A DNA stretch of 64,000 bases from NCBI GenBank assembly GCA_025642065.1, contig JAODUP010000666.1:62001-126000 (forward strand), given 5' to 3'. The notes under the pieces are model-generated. The model ran no database searches, was not told the origin of the DNA, and worked only from the letters and a program-made list of their open reading frames with translations. Numbering within the stretch: position 1 is the stretch's first letter; each line of letters opens with the position of its first letter. A program made the translations under genes and the position numbers. This document shows positions 1 through 10,500 of the stretch, piece by piece. The stretch comes from Paralvinella palmiformis. Its lineage: Eukaryota; Annelida; Polychaeta; Terebellida; Alvinellidae.

Positions 1-418
1 GCTTGTCCAATCCCGCCTCAACAGCCCATGTGTTGTAACGTTCCTCTACTAACAACGTCTAAATCCCACAGTGGATGCAAAACTAAATTTATGATAAATT
101 AACTCCAAACCTTAATACTTAGATCAAATCACGGTAACAATTAATTAACTGGCTATCAATCGGTCACTGGATCAGTATATCTACTAGTGTTGTGTGTGTG
201 TGTGTATGACTAATGCCAAATAGATAACTTGATAGTATGATGTCTGGTTTTAAATAAATGACTATTAAATATTTATAAAGATATGTTGACATGTAGAGGG
301 GGGTTCTATCTCTTCGATAACTATAAGGGGGGGTCCCATCTAATATCTGGATATACGTACCCCCCCCCCCCCAAACACCGTCAAGCCTGTATAACAAAGC
401 TACCGTTTTATCTGGAAG

Positions 419-513
419 AGCCTCCGTGATCTAACTGGTAGCGCGTTGGATCACAGATCACTAATGCCTGAGATAGACAAAAGTGGCCGTAAAACATCAA
501 TCATCATCATCTT
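419..513 (+). mobile_element. tRNA-derived SINE, family A, internally deleted copy
   Basis: The tRNA-like head (box A region with CTGGTAGCGCGTTGGA) is joined directly to the family tail GGCCGTAAAACATC followed by an ATC repeat. The box B and middle body present in the copies at 721-905 and 20858-21035 are missing. It lies about 200 bp from an inverted full copy. Confidence 0.6.
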
Positions 514-720
514 ATCGAAAAGATCCCGAATTCCTGAACAGAAATGAACAATTTATGATCCCATAGCGGGACGCGTGTTTCGTGGTGATGACGTCATTTA
601 ATATTAACAGTGACATACGACATTAAAGTAATTTACATTCAGACACTCTGTCTTTATATATCTAAGCAGAAGTATATAGTTGTATTTGTATCCTCCGATT
701 TTCATACTGGAAGCTCTCGA

Positions 721-905
721 AGATGATGGTTGATGATGACGGACACTTTTGTGCACATGGGAGGCTAAATGGGCCGAGCGACCTCCAAAGGCAATGAAGC
801 GAAGTCAAAGATGAAACACCCTTCATATATGGCCACGCCGAGATTCGAACTCAGGTGGTAGCGATCTCTGGTCCAACGCGCTACCAACTGGACCACGGAG
901 GCGCC
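721..905 (-). mobile_element. tRNA-derived SINE, family A, near-full copy
   Basis: Read on the minus strand it starts with a tRNA-like head (GTCCAGTTGGTAGCGCG box A, GAGTTCGAATCTCGG box B), followed by a body that includes GGAGGTCGCTCGGCCCATTT and a tail with TGTGCACAAAAGTG and an ATC-type repeat. The same head, body and tail recur at 17755, 20858, 29240, 31188 and 52155, which defines the family. Confidence 0.75.
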
Positions 906-1047
906 CGGAAGCTCTCGAAGTAGGTCATTATTAGTGGGAGTGGGCTATATAAGAGTCCTTCGATAGTTCATACTCTAATTAACACTTCGGCATCAACCAA
1001 AACAGCAAATATTTAGACATAATTACCCTCATTCATATAGGGTCACA

Positions 1048-1520
1048 TTACACTGTCGGAATAGTGGACTAGACTAGACTGGGAGAGCATTAGACTGACA
1101 CAATTAAACACGGGACGGTGGGAACAATATGGGTTATCGGTAAACTAGATTGTGTATGGTTACATGGGACTGTCAGAAAGTCTAACTGTCAGAATTAAAT
1201 CCTAACTGTCAGAACACTGTGCTATTAGAACATTGCATGGGTTATCAGGAAATATGGCTATCGGAACACGTCTGTCAGAACACTGGGTTACTGAACTTCT
1301 AGAACAGTGACTGCATATGCACTGTCAGAACACTTGATTGTTATAACATTGGGCTGTCAGAAAGCTGAACTATATTAGAACTATCATGCAGTGGGTTGTC
1401 AGAACACTGAATTGTAAGGAAAATGGGTTATCGGAACATTGGACTCATACGTAGATCATCAGAATGATAGTACACGTACTGAATTGTCGGAACATTGAAC
1501 TGTCGGAATACTGAATAATC
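1048..1520. repeat. Degenerate short-period repeat, CTGTCAGAACAC-like
   Basis: About two dozen imperfect copies of a motif close to CTGTCAGAACACTGG or its variant TTATCGGAACATTGG occur over about 470 bp. Spacing varies from about 14 to 30 bases. No conserved reading frame runs through it. It looks like a decayed minisatellite. Confidence 0.6.
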
Positions 1521-1592
1521 AACCACTCCAACATAGAGGCTGTGCCGAATAAGCGACAGTCTAGGGATTCTCCCCGAACAACAAAACAAGCT
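1521..1592 (+). mobile_element. SINE family B tail fragment
   Basis: Contains CATAGAGGCTGTGCCGAATA and GGGATTCTCCCCGAACAACA, the 3' tail also seen at 18955, 41108 and 53610 and, on the minus strand, at the end of the LINE at 5890-5945. Only the tail is present. Confidence 0.7.
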
Positions 1593-1943
1593 GAGCGCGT
1601 TGTATTCAGGATTCGTTTTTATCAGTGCCACTGACAACCGAGAGAATCAACTACCAAGATTACACAGGCTTGAAATTCTACTCGAAACAAACTGTGACAC
1701 TTGTGAAGAACCTGTTCCACAAATAACGGGATCCTTCTTCAAGATCCATTGGTTCCGGAAGGCTGTTAAATTGGTGCTCGATCCAGAACTATGACATGAA
1801 GCAATTCCAACCGAGAATTAAGTGTTCACCGAACTGACACAAATTTTGTCCCAAACGATATTCTTAAGGAGATGAACTTTTTGACGCTCGTGTATGGCTA
1901 TTTATATGAAACAGTGCGTACACTGATTATTAATACTCCAGCC

Positions 1944-2275
1944 GTGATGGCGCAATTAGTTAGAGCGCAGGACTCGTAGCCAAACGGTCGCGGGTTCGAG
2001 GCTCCGTGAGCTGCAATGCCGTCATGTGGCGACTGGTTCACTCATCCATAAAATAAGTACCTGACAGGACGCGGTGGCTATGAGTTTGAGTGACGCTTTG
2101 CGCCTATAATGGCAGCATGCGTTGTATTGGGAGTTGAGATTTGTGCTGGGTGGAAACAGATCTGAGTCAGGGATAATAAGATTGTGAATAATGTTGTAAA
2201 GCGCCTTAGAGCAGCTTCTAGCTGAATAAGGCACTATATAAATATCACATATTATTATTACATGTGGCGCGGAAA
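1944..2275 (+). mobile_element. tRNA-derived SINE, family C (ATT-repeat tail)
   Basis: The head is tRNA-like: TGGCGCAATTAGTTAGAGCG resembles box A and GGGTTCGAGGCTC resembles box B. The body contains GCGCCTATAATGGCAGCATG and the end is CACTATATAAATATCACA followed by ATT repeats. Minus-strand relatives lie at 12197-12515 and 43607-43860. Confidence 0.7.
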
Positions 2276-2276
2276 C

Positions 2277-2620
2277 GCTGTTATTCACATGGGGGAGCCA
2301 CTGTGGCTTTGCCCGGCAGTGTTCTATACTTAGTTTATTGAGGTTTTGCACTGACGTATTCAAGATATCGGGAGCGTATCTAAGATCCATGTTGTTCGCT
2401 GCGTTGTACCAGACTATAAACCAGTATACTAGCTTGTAGTCAAGCCACCAATTGACTCCCAACATGGCGGCATAAACAAACAGTCACGTGTCTGTGACGT
2501 CAGGTGTTGGAACCGCGTTCAGTCTACACCAAAGCTCTCTATCAAAGACTCTATAGCTCTCTGCGTCTATACGATACCTGTGTTCTCATTGTTATTCACA
2601 TGGGGGAGCCACTGTGGCAT
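2277..2620. repeat. Direct repeat pair of about 29 bp, about 310 bp apart
   Basis: TTATTCACATGGGGGAGCCA plus CTGTGGC occurs at about 2281-2307 and again at about 2591-2617. The enclosed DNA is less AT-rich than its surroundings and holds the promoter-like motifs listed at 2455-2520. The arrangement could be a duplication or the flanks of an insertion. Confidence 0.55.
2455..2520. promoter_or_regulatory. Promoter-like cluster: YY1-type, E-box and CRE motifs
   Basis: Within 60 bases there is CAACATGGCGGC (YY1-type core), CACGTG (E-box) and TGACGTCA (palindromic CRE). On the minus strand the YY1-type site also forms GCCGCCATG, an ATG in good context, opening a short frame (to 2022) that runs into the family C SINE. 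No downstream exon was recognised on either strand, so the target gene is unknown. Confidence 0.4.
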
Positions 2621-2691
2621 GGTGCGCTTTTTTCACGCGGGAATCACTTTGATATTGCACAATATGTTTGGGAGTGTTCTTAATCTTTGAC

Positions 2692-2800
2692 GTATGTGGG
2701 TGTTGTCTGTGTATTTGTAATATTAGTGTATGTGGGTGTTGTCTGTGTATTTGTAATATTAGTGTATGTGGGTGTTGTCTGTGTATTTGTAATATTAGTA
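2692..2800. repeat. 36-bp tandem repeat, three copies
   Basis: A unit starting GTATGTGGGTGTTGTCTGTG and ending ATATTAGT is repeated three times almost perfectly. 36 is a multiple of three and the plus frame is open through it, giving CGCCLCICNISV-like repeats. I see no splice or homology evidence that it is coding. Confidence 0.85.
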
Positions 2801-3028
2801 CAGGTAGACTCTATATGGATGTGTGCATGTCACATATATACACAGGTCTATTAAACACAAACTTCACACTTTATACACGTTTATTCACACGATCTAATAA
2901 TGATACTACGTAAAAGTATTTACAATAAAACTAATAATAAAAATAAAGCTGTTATTAAACAATAACAAAATAACTTACTGATAATCAGCAATAGGAATGC
3001 GTTTATATGCATGTATTTAAAGTCGATT

Positions 3029-4566
3029 CTAGTCGGTGATGTCACCCTTGGGGCCTATTAAGTGGCTGCCGGCTGCTATGGGTGATGAAGCTGAGCGAGA
3101 GCGATCGCTGTACTCCGCCCGCAACTTCTCCAGGCGAGTAGTGATATTGGCCACTCCATGGCGCTGATCCAGGGTTAGGTCTTCCCAGTAAACGATGGCG
3201 ACTTGGATATTCACGATCCTCGCCTCTTTATGAAGGAGACGGATAAGCAGATAGAATGGCAGCTTTGCTGTAAACAAAGAGAAAAGGCTTTTTTATAATA
3301 ATGTATTACATCTATATAAACTGTAGTGAATAGGTATAAACAGTTACTACCATTAATTATAAAACAAACGACTATTAAGTTAGTTAGGTTGCAATTATAA
3401 TGTAACACAAAATAATTTTAAAAAAACAATAGTGAAAATATCGTTCTGTGATTGTGAGTATTGTACAATTAGCTTACTGTAATAAGAGCGAGTGATATAA
3501 TAGGTATTCTTACATCGCTTTCCTCTGTGGTTTAAGTTATAGTGCCATCCCTCGCAGTCGTTGTTGGTCCTCACTGAGTGGCCAAAAATCGACCAGCCAC
3601 GGGGAGGGAAGGGTTGGGATACTACTCATGTGCTTCGCACATACTCAATCAGGTTGTTGATGGCTGAGACACAAACCCCTGCCTGGCGAACAATGGCCTC
3701 GAACACGGTGGTGATGTGCTCTTGCGGCAACAACGGTAAGGCCGTCAGCTTACGACAGATCTGAAAAACATAACAAATATTGAACATTTATTAAAATTGT
3801 TTTATACACTAACGATTATATACACATAATGTTCCTGTATACAAATTATATTATAATCATAATCGGCTGGTGGAGTTTGAATCAATTCACGGAGTGCACG
3901 AAATACTGCCTCATATTTTGTCCTGCCGTGGTTGGTCATGGTGACGAATGCCAGTGGGATTTGCTTCAGACGGATAAATACATGGACGCTAATTAGTTGG
4001 GAAAATTGTTCTTTAACCAACTTAAACGTTCAATCAACGTACCTGAAACATATCAACCAAACTAAATGCATTTGTATATATATGAATATATATATTTATA
4101 TATATATATATATATGCAATTACTCGTGCATAGCGCTATTAATAACGATGACATTAAGATATAACTTTAAACTGATTAATTGTGGTGTACATAATTGCCT
4201 ATATCCTTTGAAGACTACTTACCACGTTTTTGCTTTGAGTCAACATGGCCATGGTTGCGAATATCAGGTGCCTGGCGTTGCTGACCATGGTGTCATGCTG
4301 GAGAAAACCATCCGCGATGTGATCCAAATCTACGTCAAAGTTGGCGTCCGCTGGATCTTGGGGCCGCACCTTTCGCCGCTTCCGGTTTGCCTGCTCACGG
4401 AGGGCATTGGGTCATGGCAGCGTCGGATGCGCTCCCACCTGGTCATCCCCAACAATGTCAAGGACAATCTAGAAAGAACCAGCTATAAAGTATGATAGTA
4501 GCCCTACAATTGCATATCTGTTACACGTTTAATATATTATTAAGTATTTTAATGAGGGAGGAAATT

Positions 4567-4620
<54 letters not shown>

Positions 4621-5518
4621 ACATTGTTATGAATATATCCAACCATAAATACCATAAATAAAATATATATATAATCTCCAAATACAATCAATACAATTTA
4701 ATCAATACAAGTATTTAGCAGTACATTACCTCTTCCACGATCTCTGCGGCCGAAGCCAACACCCGCTTGGTGGCTTGGGCCTTTATCTGCCGACGCACCT
4801 CGGCCACGTGGGGTCTGCCTGCAAATTATATTATGTACCATTAGGTACTTACTGGACCTACCTATGTGTTATAGATATGAATATACTGTAGGATAACATA
4901 CTAAGCTTGCTTTCATTACTGCAAAATTAAATCACACAAAATGTATGAAACAAAAATATGATAAATTATTACCTGGAGCTGGATTACACACGTGAAGGTA
5001 GGCTATCACGGGTGAAATCACCATCCTTCTCTATTACCGTAGCTTTGCATGTCATTGTCTTGGTGCCTTGCACATGGCAAAGCCATGTGACACCGGGACG
5101 CCTCTTGTCAACCTTTCTTGTGTATTGATACCCGGCACTGTCCAGCAGGGTTGGCTGGAAAGACACACAAAAATGTTATATATTTAATATTATATATTCA
5201 TTCAATTTAGAATAAATCATTATATTATGTCCGTATACATACTTTGCTGCGACTCGAGGATTCTTCAACCAGTGTATGTGTCACCAGCCTGTCATCGACT
5301 GGTACAGGGCAAGGCCGGATCTGCCATCTGAGACTCGTCATGGCGATTCGGAGCATTGAAATCGCCAAGATCAGCTGCATAAAGACTGACATCCTGCTGT
5401 TCGTCTCGTTGATCAGCAGTGGGTTAGCAGGACCATAGCCGCGACATTCCCAATCTATCACCCCAATGCTGACCACGGCTTGGTACTCAGCCCGGGTAAC
5501 ACTCGAAAATATAACCAC
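3029..5518 (-). pseudogene. FLYWCH/MULE-type transposase-derived gene, disrupted
   Basis: Six or seven exons can be read on the minus strand, with mostly canonical splice sites: 5243-5518, 4973-5154 (FLYWCH-like zinc finger: LLDSAGYQY, TWLCH, TCKATV), 4730-4818, 4223-4468, about 3850-4042 (transposase core start, FKLVKEQFSQL and IPLAFVTM), 3514-3760 (TALPLLPQEH, then RTNNDCEGWHYNLN) and 3029-3267 (LPFYLLIRLLHKEA). The motif order fits domesticated or mobile MULE transposases. Lesions: an in-frame TGA at 4412-4414, 4030-4032 (within VD-stop-TFK) and 3626-3628, a one-base shift creating TAA at 4984-4986, and a phase mismatch between 4223 and 4042. The expected middle of the catalytic domain (DFE to FHxxQA) is absent between 3850 and 3760. 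I read it as an inactive copy; the family call is from motif memory, not a search. Confidence 0.75.
4569..4617. repeat. TA dinucleotide microsatellite
   Basis: A near-perfect TA tract of about 48 bases in an intron of the transposase pseudogene. Confidence 0.9.
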
Positions 5519-5779
5519 AGGTTAAATCATTATTCCTAGGTCTAGTTTTAAGTCAAATTAGTACAACTGTATAAACCGGCGGAGAAAAAAATAGACGGTT
5601 TGAAAACAGATAGCGTTTGTATTTCGTATGATTATGATGATGTTGTAATTCGGTGGGTTGACCATTCCATGGATGATTGTCTGTAGAGTTGCATGTCGAT
5701 CTACTATCTGCCGTACGCCAATTATCCTGCAGACATAATCATACAAACTGAAATAACAAGTGTAGTGAAAGATAGCTGT

Positions 5780-7010
5780 AGGTCAAGCGCGAAGCAGCGC
5801 GGGGCTTTCGCGCTTGCCCTGCATCATTCTATATTTAGTTTATAGGCGGCCGATATGCGTTGGTGGCCGATATCTTGCTTGTTTGTAGTTCGGGATTATC
5901 CCCAGGCTGTCTCTTGTTTGACACAGCCTCTATGGTGGAGTCCTTCTCCGTAGAGTTTCTGTATCTGAAAATGACTTCATAAAGTTCCGGTCCCGGACGT
6001 ACCGGTGCCGAACCTTTACAAAAGATTTACTGTGTGTTGTTTGGCTTTTGCCAGATGTATGGGTCTTTTTTAAATAAGGGTATTATTATGTGTGGCGTGG
6101 CTGTGACTTTGTGTATTACAATGACTGCTTTTTCTGTGTCGGTTAGGTTGTGTTGTGCCGGAGTTAAGAGTTGTTTAAGAGGTTGTCGGCAGGCTGGGAA
6201 GGCGGGACAATTAATTAGATAGTGGACGGGGTCGAAGTTTTGGTTACAATGTAAGCAGAATGCTTTATTATTTGGGCCGACAAAGCTTTTTGTGTGCACC
6301 CAGCAGCGGAGGCGGCGTATGTGTACGTCTGCTATTCTGTTGTTTATGATGTGAATGCCGGGAACAATGGTTTTATTGTACCAGGTACTTAAATTGGCTG
6401 TGTCTTGATTTGGTGTTATTTGTTTGTGAAGATATTCTGTTATCATGTGTTTGTAGGCATCTGGTGTCTGTTCTGTGTGTAGGATGTTGGTTAGGTTAGT
6501 GGCTTCGTTGGCCAGAGCGTCGGCTCGTTCATTACCCTCGATATTTGTGTGGCTGGGAACCCAATGTAGAGTGGTTAGACTGCCACGTTGGCTTAAGGCA
6601 GAGTTAATAATTTTCGTTGTGATTTCTGGATATGTTCGTGTTTTTGTTTGTGCCAGGATTTTGATGGCTGCCATCGAGTCTGAGTGTATGATTGTGTCTT
6701 CGTGTCTGTCTTGTGCCTCCCGCCATGCGAGGCGGCGTGTATGGCGTGAAGTTCTGCTAGAGTGATTGGTGTGTGGTCGGGGAGTCTTCCACATGGATTT
6801 CGGAGTGCTCCCTCCACAAAACAGGCCCAGGCAGATTTTCCATCCTGGCACACACTGGCATCTGTGTAGATGTTTATTGCTGCCTGGTCTCTGTTCAGGG
6901 AAGAGATCCTGTCCGACGCCTCAGTGGGTCTTGGGTTTTTGATTTTCTGTCTACGTTAATGATGGTCAATGGGTAGTCGCGCCATGGAGCAGTTTCCTTG
7001 GCATCCAGGC
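5780..7010 (-). mobile_element. LINE 3' end with RNase H domain (I/Jockey-like), frameshifted
   Basis: On the minus strand the frame from about 6930 carries an RNase H domain: INIYTDAS (first Asp), ITLAELHAIHA (Glu), TIIHSDSMAAI (Asp) and GNERADALANEA (Asp). A CCHC knuckle follows (CLHCNQNFDPVHYLINC), and the frame stops at 6027. The four acidic residues are present. A one-base loss near 6728 splits the domain, so the first acidic pair is in one frame and the rest in another. The 3' UTR (about 5780-6026) includes CCATAGAGGCTGTGTCAAAC, which matches the tails of SINE family B. No reverse transcriptase lies upstream in the window, so this is a 5'-truncated copy. Confidence 0.85.
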
Positions 7011-7269
7011 CGATATCGGCTGTGTAGACCATTAAATCCCCCCCCCCCACTACATGATCTCACTGATCAAACAACCAGGTCCAGGCCCAGGGCGTCTTTA
7101 TCCTCTGTATTAGTAGATGGGTCTATTTAAGAATGGTTTCGTGTCCTTCGACGTCACATTATATTCCTGTAATTAGCATATATATATATGTCTAAAAATA
7201 ACAATACAATTTCAATAATAGACTAATCATAATTTTAATTACAAACTTCTTTAACGCCAATATCCTCGA

Positions 7270-7533
7270 AAAGAATCGAGCTCAGTGCTGCACCTAGTTT
7301 GGTACAGGCCCAGGGGTTGAGCAAACTCAAAGTCCAGGTACGGTTAAAATTGATCAACACATAATATGCTATGATACCATACAAAAATATCCATAATTTG
7401 TATCAGCACATGTAGTCTAGATCTAGATACCTAAGACGAAGAGAGTAAGGCTAAGAAAAAGAAATACAACAATACTGTCTCCCTTTGTGTGAGAAAATAA
7501 ACTCTCCCTTCTCCGGAAGTACAATTGACAAGC
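7270..7533 (+). promoter_or_regulatory. Probable PFDN2 promoter and 5' UTR
   Basis: The DNA just before the PFDN2 start codon holds an ETS-type site, CTCCGGAAGT at about 7511-7520, common close to start sites of housekeeping genes. There is no clear TATA box. The exact start site cannot be placed from sequence alone. Confidence 0.4.
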
Positions 7534-10500
7534 ATGGCGACGACAGACTCGAAGACACAGGCAAAGCCTGGCAAAAACAAGCAAATGTCGCAGGAACAGA
7601 TTGTTGGGGGTTTCCAGGAGCTACGCAACCAACAGAGAGCAATAGCCAGCAAAATATCGGAGATGGAAATGGATATAAAAGAACACGAGTAAGTGAAGAG
7701 TTGTACTGTTGTTGTCGTGTTATGTCCGTGTTTTCCGTTTTCGAGTTTCATCGATCGAGTGGCCAAATTATTTATATAGCTAATATTAAGGAAATAAACT
7801 TGACAACTGTTGGTGGCCATGTATATCACTATATGTTAGATTACACGCACCGACTATAAGTATTAATACTCGAATATATGTGGCACGGAAATGGATGGGT
7901 GTAGTCTTACTAATACTAGTATATATTCTAGTGCATTGTGACATTCACATTGTGACTGTCACGATTGTAGGCACATTGTTTTTCAACAAGACTGCAACCA
8001 CAGGAAAGAGCATGGCGATACCTTTATAATGATACATACATGTTTGTTATGTGACGGATATTAAGAAAGTTATGCAAGGTTTGAATGTCGTAATTTATGG
8101 TCCCTTCATTATCTATACTGTAAAACATAGGAAAATGTGTGACCCATAATTGAAGTTTTCACTTTCAAAATGTCAAAACTTTTTAAATATTAATAAGATA
8201 AAGAAAAATAAATTAGTACATAATTCATATAGACAACTCTTTATAATGGTCAAGTCTTAATAATATTCAATATAACACTATGATGCTAATTAAATTCTTA
8301 GATTATTATTTCATTAATCGGAACAAGTGATTTCATGAAGTACTGATATAATAAATACATTTATATACTACATATTTTAATAAAATGTTCAGGGAGATCA
8401 CACAAGACAACATATAAAATAATCATGATCTGAAAAGATATTATAGTTGCTTCTGAAATCACTAATTAACATACTTAATGGCCTCAAAAATGAATAATTA
8501 TTATTCTACATATTTAGTCACAGACACTCAACCATGACAACTATTTTACATGCGTTTTATTCACACCTGAACAATGTTTAAAAAATTTCAGTAAATATAA
8601 ACAGAAATTAGAGACAGCAAAATTATATGAAAATGATTTAAACATGAAAAATTATTTATATGAAATCCTACTGGTAATTGAAGACATCTGGACAGTTGGT
8701 TAAAAAACAGCCAGGAACACTATTTATTATAGATTTAGGCAAATATCATTAAAGATCATAGTAATGATTATGATAGTCTAACAAAGAGATCTACTATTGA
8801 ATTAGATTACTTCTGTCACATATTTTTCCAAAACTCGGCCAATATGTACATTAATATGTGTAGAAAGTTTTATCAGCTTCATATCCTTACGTTCAAGAAG
8901 AATGTTGACGTTTAATATATAATTACATACACCACTCAAATAATCCTATGACATGTTTGAGTAAGCTTGGGAACTGATCGAATTTTTCAATATGGCGGTG
9001 ATAGGCATTTGCGTGGAGTGACCATATTTTCCCCTCAAGACCGATTTTTCTAAAACCTGGCCAATATGTACATAACTGTGTACCAAAGAGTTTCTTAAAC
9101 AGATAAAAGTGTTCCCATTTACCTTCAAAGAGATATTTGATGCTGAAAGTGACGCTTGACTTCACAATTAAATAACTTGTAATTTCCCGCCGATATCATC
9201 AATTCGAAAACGAGGTATCAGAAGAACCTGTGAACTACGTCATCAGTGTGGTTATAGCTTGGCAAGTCCTAAAATAGACCGATGATGCACCAGAAAAGAC
9301 GCGACCCCCCCCCCCCCTTCCGAAGTGCTAACGCTTGTAACCAATAAAGCGGCCTAAGCAGAGTGCTGAGTTTTGTCACATACCTAACGATTGTGTTTGT
9401 CATGATAATGATGATTGTGAAATTCAGGCTTGCGCATGTTTTGTCATTGAATGATTGATCATGGTAATGGCTACTAATAATCTAAACCGTCTAATGCATG
9501 AACAATGTTTGGGGCTCAGACTAGGTGGCAAGGATACAACAATGGAACAGTGGATTACATCAAAGGGAACTGGACTATTTGGCCTCGTTTTTATCCGCCT
9601 GTCAGTTTCGCCCCCTTTTATATTCACCCTAGGGATCCATCACCATAGGGAAGCACCCCTCTCGATTTACTTAATTACTCTTAATTTAATACAAAACAGT
9701 TAAAATACAATTTATTACCAAATCAAAAACAACAAGATCTATAGATAGGTAAGACCAGCTAAATGTATACAGCAGCAGTTTTAATCCATGTGTGTGTGTG
9801 GTTTGTAGATCTTACTGATCTCACAGACTAGCTCTTTTCCATATAATTTGTTCACAACATAATCATATCACCATGCAAAGATCTTTGTCTGCTAATTTTT
9901 ACACGTAATTTTATCTTTAATTTTTTCATCAGCAATCAACTGTGCTTGCACATCCACTCAGCTGGCCTCTTGGTAGAGCTGGTACAGGGCCAGATCAAGT
10001 TGGTTTTTGGAGTTTGCTGTGCACCAGATCAAAGGTTGAAAACACTATCTCATTTGAAGCAAAAGACCTTCAAATATCAATCCTTTGATATAAGCTAGAA
10101 GGTAGATGCTAACCAAGCAGAACAACCAATGAAATAAGTAATTAATTGCTAATTTTTACTGAGTTCAGGACATCATGGCTTACTAATGTTGATGCTAATG
10201 CCCAATGTTTGTGCGAGTGGTGCAGGTTGGCAAAGATGGTGAACTGTAACTACAGTCTATGCACAGTTACCTTCCAAAATATATTTCAGGACAGTAAAAT
10301 TCCCCCCTCCCCCCCAGCTTCAGTTTAAGTAGGACAAGTGCATCATACAAGATCAGCAAAGGACTTGCTCCATACTATAAGAAACCCCCCTGCGGACATA
10401 ACCCCCAAAACCACATCTCAGACATAAACCCCTGAATTTCTGTGGTTGTTTTGAAACAGAACATGTCACCCCATCCATCAGCCAGTGGGATAAGATGGAG

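Noticed and set aside
2022..2465. 147-codon minus frame starting in good Kozak context
   Set aside because: Most of it is the reverse of the family C SINE, including its tRNA-like head. The ATG coincides with a YY1-type site and no protein similarity is evident.
2668..2913. Cysteine-rich 81-codon plus frame
   Set aside because: It is produced by the 36-bp tandem repeat. No start context, splice site or downstream domain supports it.
3626..4414. Recoding of the three TGA codons as selenocysteine
   Set aside because: The positions align to Trp, Gly and a non-Cys residue in the transposase family, other lesions are present, and no SECIS-like hairpin was looked for successfully.
5243..5518. Alternative reading frame of the first MULE exon, giving EQQDVSLYAADLGDFNAPN-like text
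   Set aside because: That frame has several stops and does not join in phase to the FLYWCH exon, whereas the open frame ending EESSSRSK does.
6034..6765. Plus-strand frames across the LINE
   Set aside because: They are antisense shadows of the RNase H domain, whose catalytic residues are all on the minus strand.
9424..9703. Overlapping short frames on both strands near 9.5 kb
   Set aside because: Short, without splice signals or recognisable motifs, and inside PFDN2 intron 1.
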